This document shows, piece after piece, positions 1 through 5,824 of a stretch of 14,218 nucleotides of DNA (position 1 is the first letter of the stretch; every line of letters begins with the position of its first letter). The translations under genes and the position numbers were made by a program. Source of the stretch: DAOTWP01 sp034435675. GTDB taxonomy: Bacteria; Chloroflexota; Anaerolineae; Aggregatilineales; Phototrophicaceae. The stretch lies in NCBI GenBank assembly GCA_034435675.1, contig DAOTWP010000193.1, positions 1 to 14,218 of the forward strand, read 5' to 3'. The notes beneath the pieces were generated by a model. The model saw nothing but the letters and a program-made list of their open reading frames with translations. It searched no databases and had not been told where the DNA came from.

Positions 1-246
1 GAAAGCGTAAATGCTTTCTAGATTTTGCGTGTGGGCGATAATCACCAGATCGCGCGGGGCAACCCCCAGCGCCGCCAGCGCCGCCGCCGTTTGCGCGGTG
101 CGTGCGCGGAAATCTGCGCGGGTGATCTGCTGATCTGCCTGCCCGGTCTGCACGTAAATAATCGCCGGGGCGCTGGCATCGGCAGCAGTCAGCGTGGCGG
201 CATCCAGCAGTGTGTGATAATGGTGACGCTCTGCGCGAGTCAGCAT
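1..246 (-). CDS. AMP-forming acyl/aminoacyl ligase (adenylating enzyme), N-terminal fragment cut by window edge
   Basis: The frame is open from an ATG at 246 down to base 1, giving 82 residues; the rest of the gene lies outside. The visible part has the usual start of the ANL superfamily (acyl-CoA synthetase / AMP-acid ligase). There is a strand with 'PAIIYVQ', then 'ITRADFRARTAQTAAALAAL' matching the helix where these enzymes read 'xTYxEL...A..LAxxLxxxGV', then 'GVAPRDLVIIAHTQNLESIYAF', the conserved 'GxxxGDxVxI' segment. The ATP-binding P-loop and substrate pocket are not in the window, so substrate and even acyl versus aminoacyl specificity cannot be judged. The start lies 3 nt after the stop of the propeller gene, with no clear Shine-Dalgarno, so translational coupling is likely. 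A stand-alone ACP in the same cassette suggests it loads that carrier (inference). Confidence 0.7.
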   Translation of the reverse strand, partial: MLTRAERHHYHTLLDAATLTAADASAPAIIYVQTGQADQQITRADFRARTAQTAAALAALGVAPRDLVIIAHTQNLESIYAF

Positions 247-249
247 GGG

Positions 250-1269
250 TTAGCGTTCAGGCAGCTCAAGCGTAACAATTTCAACATCAGTATCCCCGTA
301 GGCAAGCTGAAGATCGGGACTGAGGGCGAACGTACAATCGCTGTCCGCGAGCTGCAGCGTGGCAACAGGGCTGCGGGTGTCCGTCAGCGGTTCCCAGACT
401 GCAATCGCTGTTTGTGTGCCGGGACTGAGACACTCGCTGAGCAGCAGATAGGGATTGGGTGACCACAACACTGCCGGTTCAGCAAAATCAACGCTGAACT
501 GCTCCAACACCTGCCCGTCTTCCGCTGCGTGCAGCCGCACATGGGCATAGGGGTCAAATCCGCCGCTTTGTGCGCTGGCAAACTGTGCGCCATCGGGACT
601 CCAACCGATGCGCATCGGCAGCGAATGCGGCTCCGGCAGGGTCCATCCGCTGCGGTCATCCACCGGGTTCCAGGCGATCAGCGCTGCGCCCGCTTCTGCC
701 TCCCACCACGTCAGCAGCAGCACAGGCTCCTGCGGACGCCACGCCAGATCCACAAAGGCATAGGGCAGCGGGTAATGCGCGTGCAGCGCGCCGCTTTCCA
801 CGTCCCAGACATCCACACCAGCAAAGACCTGCAACGCCGCCAGCCAGCGCCCGTCACTGCTCCAGCGCACTGCCAGCGGAATCGGGTCGCTGTCATAATT
901 TTCGGGCAGTGTCAGCACAGTGGACAGATGATCATCCTCGCCGACATCGAAAATCGTTACCGTGCCTTCGCGCACGGAAACCGCGAATCGGTTGGGTATA
1001 ACCGGGTGCCACTCAATGTTCACTGGATAAGAGTCCAGCATGATGTTCACACCGTCATCTGGTGTTTCTCCCGTGTTCGGCGCAAACACAGCGAGACGTC
1101 CATCGCGCCAGCCCACTGCCAGCCAATCCCCGCTTTGATTCCAGGCAAGTGTGCGAATCAGCGCCGGATCGCCCCCGACACGCATGTGCCGGACGTGCGC
1201 GTGTCCATGCACAGCAACCGGCGCATACAACAGAAAGCATAGCCCCAACAACAGCCCTAAACGCTGCAT
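250..1269 (-). CDS. Secreted WD40-like beta-propeller protein
   Basis: 339 residues from the ATG at 1269, chosen because AGGAGAG lies just upstream and the signal peptide then begins at residue 1; the frame is open further upstream only over the end of the GNAT gene. Residues 1-22 (MQRLGLLLGLCFLLYAPVAVHG) form a Sec signal peptide or membrane anchor. The remainder consists of WD40-type blades: 'TLAWNQSGDWLAVGWRDGRLAVF' (40-62), 'NIEWHP' with 'GTVTIFD' (84-108), 'VRWSSDGRWLAAL...VDVWDVESG' (134-160), 'LAWRP' (175-179) and 'IGWSPDGAQFASA' (221-233). No catalytic domain is visible. Such propellers usually act as binding scaffolds; the ligand is unknown. It sits in a tight minus-strand cassette, 16 nt after the GNAT gene and 3 nt before the AMP-ligase gene, which argues for co-expression. 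Confidence 0.85.
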   Translation of the reverse strand: MQRLGLLLGLCFLLYAPVAVHGHAHVRHMRVGGDPALIRTLAWNQSGDWLAVGWRDGRLAVFAPNTGETPDDGVNIMLDSYPVNIEWHPVIPNRFAVSVREGTVTIFDVGEDDHLSTVLTLPENYDSDPIPLAVRWSSDGRWLAALQVFAGVDVWDVESGALHAHYPLPYAFVDLAWRPQEPVLLLTWWEAEAGAALIAWNPVDDRSGWTLPEPHSLPMRIGWSPDGAQFASAQSGGFDPYAHVRLHAAEDGQVLEQFSVDFAEPAVLWSPNPYLLLSECLSPGTQTAIAVWEPLTDTRSPVATLQLADSDCTFALSPDLQLAYGDTDVEIVTLELPER

Positions 1270-1285
1270 TTGCGCTCTCCTGGCA

Positions 1286-1840
1286 TTACCGCTGCTGCGC
1301 TTCCCATTCAGGCCGCAGCAGCCCGAACAACAGCATATCATGGCGCTGTCCATCACGCTGCAAGCGCTCCCGAAAGACGCCTTCGCGCACAAAACCGAGC
1401 TTTTCATAACTGGCGATTGCCGGCGTGTTGTAACTGAACACAGTCAGCTGCACGCGGTGCAGGTTGATTTCATGGAAGGCGAATTTGAGCAGCAGCCGGA
1501 GCGCTTCTGTGCCATAGCCTTTGCCCCGGTACTGCTTCTCGCCGATACCGACAGCCAGCCAGCCCACCCCATGCTGCCAGTCAATGCCCTCAATGGCAAG
1601 CAGACCAATCAGGGTGTCGCCCTCAAGCAGCCGGATGCCGAACTGATAGCCGTCCTGCATCCTGTAGATTTCGTCCAGCCGCTGTTCTGCCCATGCCTGC
1701 ATGCGCGGGAACGCCGGGGTAGTGTCCACCAATCGGACGAACTCGCTATCTTCGTACCAGTGCAGAATCACCGGCAGGTCTTCTTTGGTGTGTGCGGCAA
1801 GGCGCAGGCGTTCCCCACGCATCAACTGCCCGGTGAGCAT
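1286..1840 (-). CDS. GNAT-family N-acetyltransferase (RimJ/RimL type)
   Basis: 184 residues, the normal length for a single GNAT domain. It opens with 'GERLRLAAHTKEDLPVILHWYED' (residues 9-31), typical of RimJ/RimL-like members. Motif A is 'GIGEKQYRGKGYGTEALRLL' (98-117), where R105-G-K-G-Y-G110 is the acetyl-CoA pyrophosphate-binding loop. Motif B is 'NTPAIASYEKLGF' (138-150), followed by 'REGVFRERLQRDGQRHDMLL'. The acceptor could be a protein N-terminus, an amine or an amino-sugar; sequence alone does not tell. The ATG at 1840 has GGAG about 8 nt upstream; a second ATG at 1822 is possible. The ACP stop is only 10 nt upstream. In an ACP/AMP-ligase context, acyl transfer from the carrier rather than from CoA is conceivable but unproven. 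Confidence 0.9.
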   Translation of the reverse strand: MLTGQLMRGERLRLAAHTKEDLPVILHWYEDSEFVRLVDTTPAFPRMQAWAEQRLDEIYRMQDGYQFGIRLLEGDTLIGLLAIEGIDWQHGVGWLAVGIGEKQYRGKGYGTEALRLLLKFAFHEINLHRVQLTVFSYNTPAIASYEKLGFVREGVFRERLQRDGQRHDMLLFGLLRPEWEAQQR

Positions 1841-1850
1841 CGGGCAGCTC

Positions 1851-2105
1851 CTAACCCGGCAGGTCGCGCAGCACCCGCGCGACGATCAGATCCAGCGTGT
1901 TCATCTTGTCAACCGTCAGGTCAGGATCAGGAATATAGACCCCGAACGCCTGTTCAATGTATACACCCAGTTCTGCCAGCGCGAAGCTGTCCATCAAGCC
2001 GCCAGTAATGATGCCCTCCTCATCTGCCAACGGGTACTTGGCGTCGCGGATCAATTCGCGGATGATAAAGGTGCGCAGTTGTTCGCGCAGGGTGGTGCTG
2101 TCCAT
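1851..2105 (-). CDS. Stand-alone acyl carrier protein
   Basis: 84 residues with the carrier-protein layout: helix I 'MDSTTLREQLRTFIIRELI', a loop ending in 'GIITGGLMDS' with the likely phosphopantetheine serine at residue 40, helix II 'SFALAELGVYIEQAFGVYIP', and helix III 'DKMNTLDLIVARVLRDL'. The frame is open about 116 codons further upstream. The ATG at 2105 is preferred because AGGAG lies 8 nt before it and homology begins there. The 'LMDS' motif and acidic helix II resemble DltC-like and NRPS-type discrete carriers more than housekeeping AcpP, which usually reads 'GADSLDTVE'. It is the first gene of a cassette ending in an AMP-forming ligase, so that ligase is the natural candidate to charge it. 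Substrate unknown. Confidence 0.88.
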   Translation of the reverse strand: MDSTTLREQLRTFIIRELIRDAKYPLADEEGIITGGLMDSFALAELGVYIEQAFGVYIPDPDLTVDKMNTLDLIVARVLRDLPG

Positions 2106-2299
2106 GTTTTTGCTCCTGGTTGTGCGCTGCGGCATATGCTCATTCGGCAGGTACACTGCCGGCATGGGGCACGGCGCGCGCCTGCTGTGGCGGGATAGGC
2201 GTGCCGGCGTTGGCTGCCTGCTGCTGTCAGTGTAACGGAGCAGGTTCACAGGCGTCAATCCGTGTGCCAACGAGCATGGGGGAATGTACGCTTTCCCGT

Positions 2300-2305
2300 T
2301 ATAAT
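2300..2305 (+). promoter_or_regulatory. Candidate -10 box for the plus-strand membrane-protein gene
   Basis: A perfect TATAAT stands 91 nt before the ATG at 2396, in the 290-nt divergent gap between the ACP gene and the membrane-protein gene. No good -35 hexamer is seen at 16-18 nt spacing (the region reads TGGGGG), so it is only a candidate. For the minus-strand ACP cassette I see no convincing promoter in the same gap, and no other gene in it. Confidence 0.35.
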
Positions 2306-2395
2306 CAGGGCATGTGCCAGTACCGCAACCCGGCGCTCGTGCCGCACGTACTGGCAGTGGAACCATCAGTGATACCTGTTGCAGGGGGATAGAAC

Positions 2396-2917
2396 ATGCT
2401 ACAGCGCATTCCCAGAAGTCTCTGGTTTGTTCTGATCGGTGTTGTGCTGGCAATCGCCGCCTATGTGTTCGTCAGCAGTGTTGCGCCGCTGCTGATTCCG
2501 CTGCTGGTTGGTGGGGTCGCGTTTATCGGCGGCTTTATGCTGGGGCGGCGTACCGCCGGCATTGGCGGTGGTCGGCGCAGCGCAGAACAGCCCATCCCGG
2601 CACGGGCGCAGCGCGCGGCGCGTGCCGAGCAGCCCAAACAGGCAGCAGCGCCGGCAAAGGCAGACGCAGCGGCAAAAGCAGAAGCCCCCGCCACTGCACA
2701 ACCCGCGAAATCGGGGGGCAAGTTTGAGTGGGAAAGCTGGAGCGATGGGGATGCGAAAGCTGATGTTGAAATCCCCGACGAGCAGGCAATCCTTGCGCGG
2801 TTGGAAGAAAAGGAACGCGGCGCACCACCGCAGTCTCCGGCTAACGACGCACAGGCGGCGCTGCTGGAACGCAAACGTAAACTGGGACTGCTGGATGATC
2901 AGCAGTCAGGGAGCTAG
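2396..2917 (+). CDS. Small two-helix membrane protein with Ala-rich linker, function unknown
   Basis: 173 residues; the ATG at 2396 follows AGGGGGA at good spacing. Two hydrophobic segments (about residues 9-29 and 31-50) form a helical hairpin ending in 'GRR', which by the positive-inside rule puts the long C-terminal part in the cytoplasm. Residues 51-106 are a low-complexity linker rich in Ala, Lys, Arg and Gln. It is followed by an acidic, Trp-containing patch (GGKFEWESWSDGDAK, 107-121) and two short charged helices, 'DEQAILARLEEKERG' and 'AALLERKRKLGLLDD'. I do not recognise a family. The last helix resembles the short oligomerisation helices at the ends of SHOCT-like proteins, but this is weak. 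It is the only plus-strand gene in the window, divergent from the ACP cassette and convergent with dps. Confidence 0.8.
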   Translation: MLQRIPRSLWFVLIGVVLAIAAYVFVSSVAPLLIPLLVGGVAFIGGFMLGRRTAGIGGGRRSAEQPIPARAQRAARAEQPKQAAAPAKADAAAKAEAPATAQPAKSGGKFEWESWSDGDAKADVEIPDEQAILARLEEKERGAPPQSPANDAQAALLERKRKLGLLDDQQSGS

Positions 2918-2981
2918 TGACAGCGGCGTGCAGCAGGAAGCGGGATCGTGCCGGGTATGCGACCAAAATGATTAGGTGGGG

Positions 2982-3147
2982 GTAACTACTCAGCCCTGTT
3001 TTGAGCGTGAAGCCCTCATCCCCCTGCACCTTCTCCCTCAGCAGAAGGGATGAATACGGGGCAGGGTGGTTTCTAAGCCCCTCTCCCTGGGGAGCGGGAT
3101 TTAGGGTGAGGGCAATTTAGCCTCAAATTCAATGGCTGAGCAGTTGC
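2982..3147. repeat. Palindromic intergenic repeat element (MITE- or REP-like), possible bidirectional terminator
   Basis: Nested inverted repeats fill the gap between two convergent genes. The outermost arms are GTAACTACTCAGCC (2982-2995) and GGCTGAGCAGTTGC (3134-3147), 12 of 14 complementary. Inside them are CCCTCATCCCC (from 3013) and GGGTGAGGG (ending 3112). Inside those lie a local hairpin CCTTCTCCCTCAGCAGAAGG and the pair CCCCTCTCCCTGGGGAGCGGG. The 'CCCTCTCCC...GGGTGAGGG' style matches dispersed repeats common in Chloroflexota and cyanobacterial intergenic DNA (from memory). No transposase is present, so if mobile it is non-autonomous. Confidence 0.6.
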
Positions 3148-3151
3148 AAGT

Positions 3152-3171
3152 GGGGGCTGAACTACACCCCC
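3152..3171 (-). terminator. GC hairpin just downstream of dps, weak terminator candidate
   Basis: GGGGG (3152-3156) pairs with CCCCC (3167-3171) around a 10-nt loop, 37 nt past the dps stop. There is no T-run after it in the minus direction, so at best it assists the adjacent palindromic repeat in ending transcription. Confidence 0.25.
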
Positions 3172-3207
3172 TGCCCGGTTCCAAAGATGCGGCGCGCTGT
3201 CCGCTGG

Positions 3208-3699
3208 TTAGTCTTCCAGATAGGCGCGCAGCATCCACGCAGTCTTTTCGTAGTCCTGGCGCAGTGACGTGAAGAGGTCTTCCAGTCCGTCATCATCCAG
3301 ATCGTCGGCGGTTTCCAGTGCCTCGCCCAACCAGCGCACCAGTGATTCAAAGTCCGCCAGCAGATTGGCGACCATCGTGCGCGCATCAGGGTATTCGCCG
3401 GGCTGTTCGCTCAGGCGGGTCTGCTCCAGAAATTCCTTTAGCGTGCCAGTTGCCTTCTCACCATAGGCGCGCACACGCTCCGCCAGAACGTCTACGGTTT
3501 CCGCCATGCCGTCATAGAGTTCTTCAAATTTGGCATGCAGGTCAAAAAACTGCGCGCCGGTCACATTCCAGTGATAATTGCGCAGTTTGGTATAGAGTAC
3601 AAAATGATCTGCCAGCAGCGGGCGCAGCAGGTTCACTGCGCTGGTACGGGCGTCATCACTGATCCCCAGATCGGGTTTAATCGCGGTAGTGGTACTCAT
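3208..3699 (-). CDS. dps: Dps-family ferritin-like DNA-protection / iron-storage protein
   Basis: 163 residues, a usual Dps length. The signature 'KLRNYHWNVTGAQFFDLHAKFEELYDGMAETVDVLAERV' is intact (residues 38-76). All four intersubunit ferroxidase ligands are present with the exact E. coli Dps spacing: H43, H55, D70 and E74. The protein should assemble as a cytoplasmic dodecamer that oxidises Fe(II), preferably with H2O2, and stores ferric iron. The N-terminal tail is short and has only one Lys (K8), so strong DNA binding through the tail is doubtful. The ATG at 3699 is chosen over those at 3708 and 3723 because AAGGAG lies 9 nt upstream of it and overlaps the longer forms. It lies on the minus strand after the PPOX gene (270-nt gap) and has its own candidate promoter. 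Confidence 0.95.
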   Translation of the reverse strand: MSTTTAIKPDLGISDDARTSAVNLLRPLLADHFVLYTKLRNYHWNVTGAQFFDLHAKFEELYDGMAETVDVLAERVRAYGEKATGTLKEFLEQTRLSEQPGEYPDARTMVANLLADFESLVRWLGEALETADDLDDDGLEDLFTSLRQDYEKTAWMLRAYLED

Positions 3700-3736
3700 G
3701 GTGTGCATCTCCTTATCATGCATACGATCAGACAGG

Positions 3737-3765
3737 TTGATACAAAAGCGATCTTACCGCATCAA
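3737..3765 (-). promoter_or_regulatory. Candidate sigma70-type promoter for dps
   Basis: On the minus strand, TTGATG (3760-3765) is separated by 17 nt from TATCAA (3737-3742), each 4/6 to consensus. This would give a leader of about 30 nt before the dps ATG at 3699. No PerR- or OxyR-like palindrome was recognised. The rest of the gap 3700-3969 shows no gene or other structure beyond a short CCGC/GCGG hairpin near 3942. Confidence 0.35.
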
Positions 3766-3969
3766 CATAAGCGGAAAGTGAATCCAACGCTGCCTGTCAC
3801 GGGTTTCCCACATCTGCGAAAGTGGAACTCGCAGGTGCAGGCGTGTGTCTCTGTTACAGATTGTCATCCTGCCCGGTTGCTGGCAAGTTCATGGTGTCTG
3901 CGCCTCTCTCTTTGCGCATAACCCCAAGCCATGCTTCTCCGCCGCTGGCAGCGGGCAGGGTGTTTTCTG

Positions 3970-4359
3970 CTATGCAGGGGTGATTTCGATGTAGACAGGT
4001 ATGATCGCACCGCCCCGGCGCAGCCGCCAGAACAACTCAATCATCCGTTTTTGCCACCCATATTTGCGATTCAGCAGGGCATTGGCGTGTTTGCCTTCTT
4101 CTGCAGACAGAATACGCGCCTGTCCTTCGGCGCTGTCGCCAAGTATCTTGCCGCTGGCAGTGCAGGGCGCAACCGTGACCCGCGCTGTGTGGCGAATACG
4201 CTTCAGCTTGCCAGCTTGCGGCTGTGTCAGCAGATACAGTTTGCTGCCTTCCTGCACGAACCAGACCGGTGTGGGGACGGCGACGCCGGTTTTGCGGTAG
4301 GTGGTCAGGCTCATGAAATTCTGGCGGTGAAGGGCGGGAAATGCGGTCTGCTGCGCCAT
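3970..4359 (-). CDS. PPOX-class (pyridoxamine-phosphate-oxidase fold) F420/flavin-dependent oxidoreductase
   Basis: 129 residues, the normal size of the small split-barrel PPOX proteins. Typical elements are 'FMSLTTYRKTGVAVPTPVWF' (15-34), the opening strands with the 'TxRKxGxxxxxPVWF' pattern. 'KLYLLTQPQAGKLKRIRHTA' (45-64) follows, where family members read 'T....K...i..np.V', then 'RVTVAPCTASGK' and the C-terminal 'GWQKRMIELFWRLR..GGAIIPVYIEITP'. This subgroup resembles mycobacterial F420-dependent members (TIGR03666-like; from memory), which reduce substrates with F420H2; FMN or heme-type use cannot be excluded. The ATG at 4359 is chosen over an upstream TTG at 4374 because AGGAG sits 6 nt before it. 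It is likely a single-gene unit or co-transcribed with dps 270 nt downstream. Confidence 0.85.
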   Translation of the reverse strand: MAQQTAFPALHRQNFMSLTTYRKTGVAVPTPVWFVQEGSKLYLLTQPQAGKLKRIRHTARVTVAPCTASGKILGDSAEGQARILSAEEGKHANALLNRKYGWQKRMIELFWRLRRGGAIIPVYIEITPA

Positions 4360-4421
4360 GCTGTGCTCCTGCAATGTAATCGCGGGTGAAAACGAACCAC
4401 ATCGGTGTGCATCTGGGCGCC

Positions 4422-4430
4422 ATTATGCCA
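4422..4430 (-). promoter_or_regulatory. Candidate extended -10 promoter for the PPOX gene
   Basis: On the minus strand TGG-CATAAT (TGn plus a 5/6 -10 box) would start transcription near 4415, leaving a leader of about 55 nt to the ATG at 4359. No good -35 is visible, which extended -10 promoters tolerate. The gap 4360-4520 holds nothing else that I recognise. Confidence 0.4.
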
Positions 4431-4520
4431 CCGACAGGTTATCCCCGGATGAGACCCGCGCAAGAATCGTGCAATATCCGCTGCTGCCGCGCAAAGCGGT
4501 TTCAGGAAGTGCTGGCAGAG

Positions 4521-5726
4521 TCAGGGCTGCCACAGCGGCGTCAGGTCATTTGCCGGGTGGCGGGTCAGCCATTCCGCCGGGTACCCCGGCGCAGCCAGCG
4601 CAATATCCTGATTGCCGTAGCGCTCAGTGACCAGCGCCAACCGTGTGCCATCTGGCGACCATGCCGGATCGGATGCCTGTGCATAGCGGCTGATGCTGCT
4701 GCCCGTAACAGTGTCCACAATGATCACACTGCTTTCGCCGCCCCGGTTGGAAACAAACGCGAGATGGCGACCGTCCGGCGACCAGGCGGGCGCGTCATCG
4801 TCTGCCGGGTGTGCGCTCAGGTTACGCGGCGCGTCACTGGCAAGCGCCGCAGCAGTCGGCAGCATGAAGATGTCGCGGTTACCTTCCCGTTCAGAAACAA
4901 ACGCCACTTTTGTGCCATCCGGCGACCAGCGCGGGGTGAGGTCGTTGGCGCTGCTGCGTGATAGATTGCGCGCTTCCCCGCCTGCCTGCGAGATGAGATA
5001 GACCTCGCGGTTGCCGTCGCGCAGCGTCAGGAACAACAGCGACTGCCCATCCGGTGACCACTGCGGCTCACCATCGTCTGCCGGGTGCTGGGTCAGGTTG
5101 CGCAGGCTGCCCGCGGCAACGTCCGCGATATAGATTTCCAGGTTGCCGTCACGCAGGGACGTAAACGCGATTTGCCTGCCGTCCGGCGACCACGCGGGTG
5201 AACGGTCATACGAACGGCTGACGCTCAGGTTACGCGCCGCGCCGGTGCGCGTGTTCAGCAGGTAAATCTCCTCATTGCCCATACGCCACGCCACAAAAGC
5301 GATCCACACGCTGTCCGGCGACCAAACAGGCAGCACGTCCAGCCCGGCGTTTTGGGTCAGGTTGCGCCATGCGCCGCTGAAGGCATCCACGACGTAAACC
5401 TCGGAATTACCGTCGCGCTCGGAGACAAATACAAGCTGCGTGCCATCCGGCGACCACTGCGGCGTATAGTCTTCCGCACGGTGGGCTGCCAGCGGCAGCA
5501 GGTGCTGCGTGCGCAGGTCGAGTAGGTACAGATCGTTGTTGAAGCGCCGCCGCGATAAGAACGCCAGCGTTTCGCCGGGAACTGCCCGCCCCAGCGCCAG
5601 CGCCGCCCCAACCAGCAGCACGCCCGCCAGTATCAGCAGCACTGCCGTTCGCCCCAGGCGCAAGGCAGTGAATCGCGCTGCGAGAGCAGCGGAATGGTGT
5701 GGCGGCAGGGCACCTGTATCACGCAT
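4521..5726 (-). CDS. Membrane-anchored TolB/PD40 beta-propeller protein
   Basis: 401 residues. A single hydrophobic segment at about 27-47 (TAVLLILAGVLLVGAALAL) after a basic region acts as a signal anchor, placing the propeller outside the membrane. The rest is seven near-identical PD40 units with the pattern 'WSPDGxxxAFxSxRDGNxEIYxxD', beginning around residue 90. A half unit without WSPD (TLAFLSRRRFNNDLYLLDL, 53-71) comes at the start, and an orphan 'LTPLWQP' at the C-terminus. The two halves can pair to close an eighth blade ('velcro'). TolB-type propellers bind proteins or glycans and have no catalytic residues of their own. The ATG at 5726 has AGGG 7 nt upstream. It follows the GH116 gene by 98 nt on the same strand, so it may be the last gene of the glycan operon. 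Confidence 0.85.
   Translation of the reverse strand: MRDTGALPPHHSAALAARFTALRLGRTAVLLILAGVLLVGAALALGRAVPGETLAFLSRRRFNNDLYLLDLRTQHLLPLAAHRAEDYTPQWSPDGTQLVFVSERDGNSEVYVVDAFSGAWRNLTQNAGLDVLPVWSPDSVWIAFVAWRMGNEEIYLLNTRTGAARNLSVSRSYDRSPAWSPDGRQIAFTSLRDGNLEIYIADVAAGSLRNLTQHPADDGEPQWSPDGQSLLFLTLRDGNREVYLISQAGGEARNLSRSSANDLTPRWSPDGTKVAFVSEREGNRDIFMLPTAAALASDAPRNLSAHPADDDAPAWSPDGRHLAFVSNRGGESSVIIVDTVTGSSISRYAQASDPAWSPDGTRLALVTERYGNQDIALAAPGYPAEWLTRHPANDLTPLWQP
4640..5465 (-). repeat. In-gene tandem repeat, unit about 122-145 bp (PD40 blades)
   Basis: The string encoding W-S-P-D (on the plus strand 'CCATCCGGCGACCA' and close variants) recurs near 4655, 4777, 4922, 5055, 5185, 5317 and 5452. Nucleotide similarity between units is high enough to permit slippage or recombination, i.e. 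blade gain or loss. Confidence 0.8.
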
Positions 5727-5773
5727 AGCAGCACCCTGCCGAGTTTATGGGGCAGGTGTGCGGCGGAACATCC

Positions 5774-5794
5774 CATCCACGCAGGATGCCCCGC
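5774..5794. repeat. Short intergenic repeat shared with 9339-9355, with small hairpin
   Basis: CACGCAGGATGCCCCGC (5778-5794) matches CACACAGGATGCCCCGC at 9339-9355 in 16 of 17 positions. Both copies lie in gaps beside a hydrolase gene. CATCC (5774-5778) can pair with GGATG (5784-5788). It is possibly part of a dispersed repeat family or an mRNA-processing hairpin between GH116 and the propeller gene. Confidence 0.4.
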
Positions 5795-5824
5795 CCACGC
5801 CATGCCGCGCAGCAGATCACGCTG

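Noticed and set aside
1359..1372. TGCAAGCGCTCCCG, 11/14 to the LacI operator
   Set aside because: Lies inside the GNAT coding sequence far from any promoter, is not palindromic beyond AGCGCT, and is explained by codon use.
529..2008. Plus-strand open frames opposite the propeller, GNAT and ACP genes
   Set aside because: They overlap well-supported minus-strand genes and give Arg/His/Pro-rich translations typical of shadows.
3697..3723. Longer Dps start at 3723 or 3708
   Set aside because: The AAGGAG ribosome site falls inside the longer reading and sits 9 nt before the ATG at 3699.
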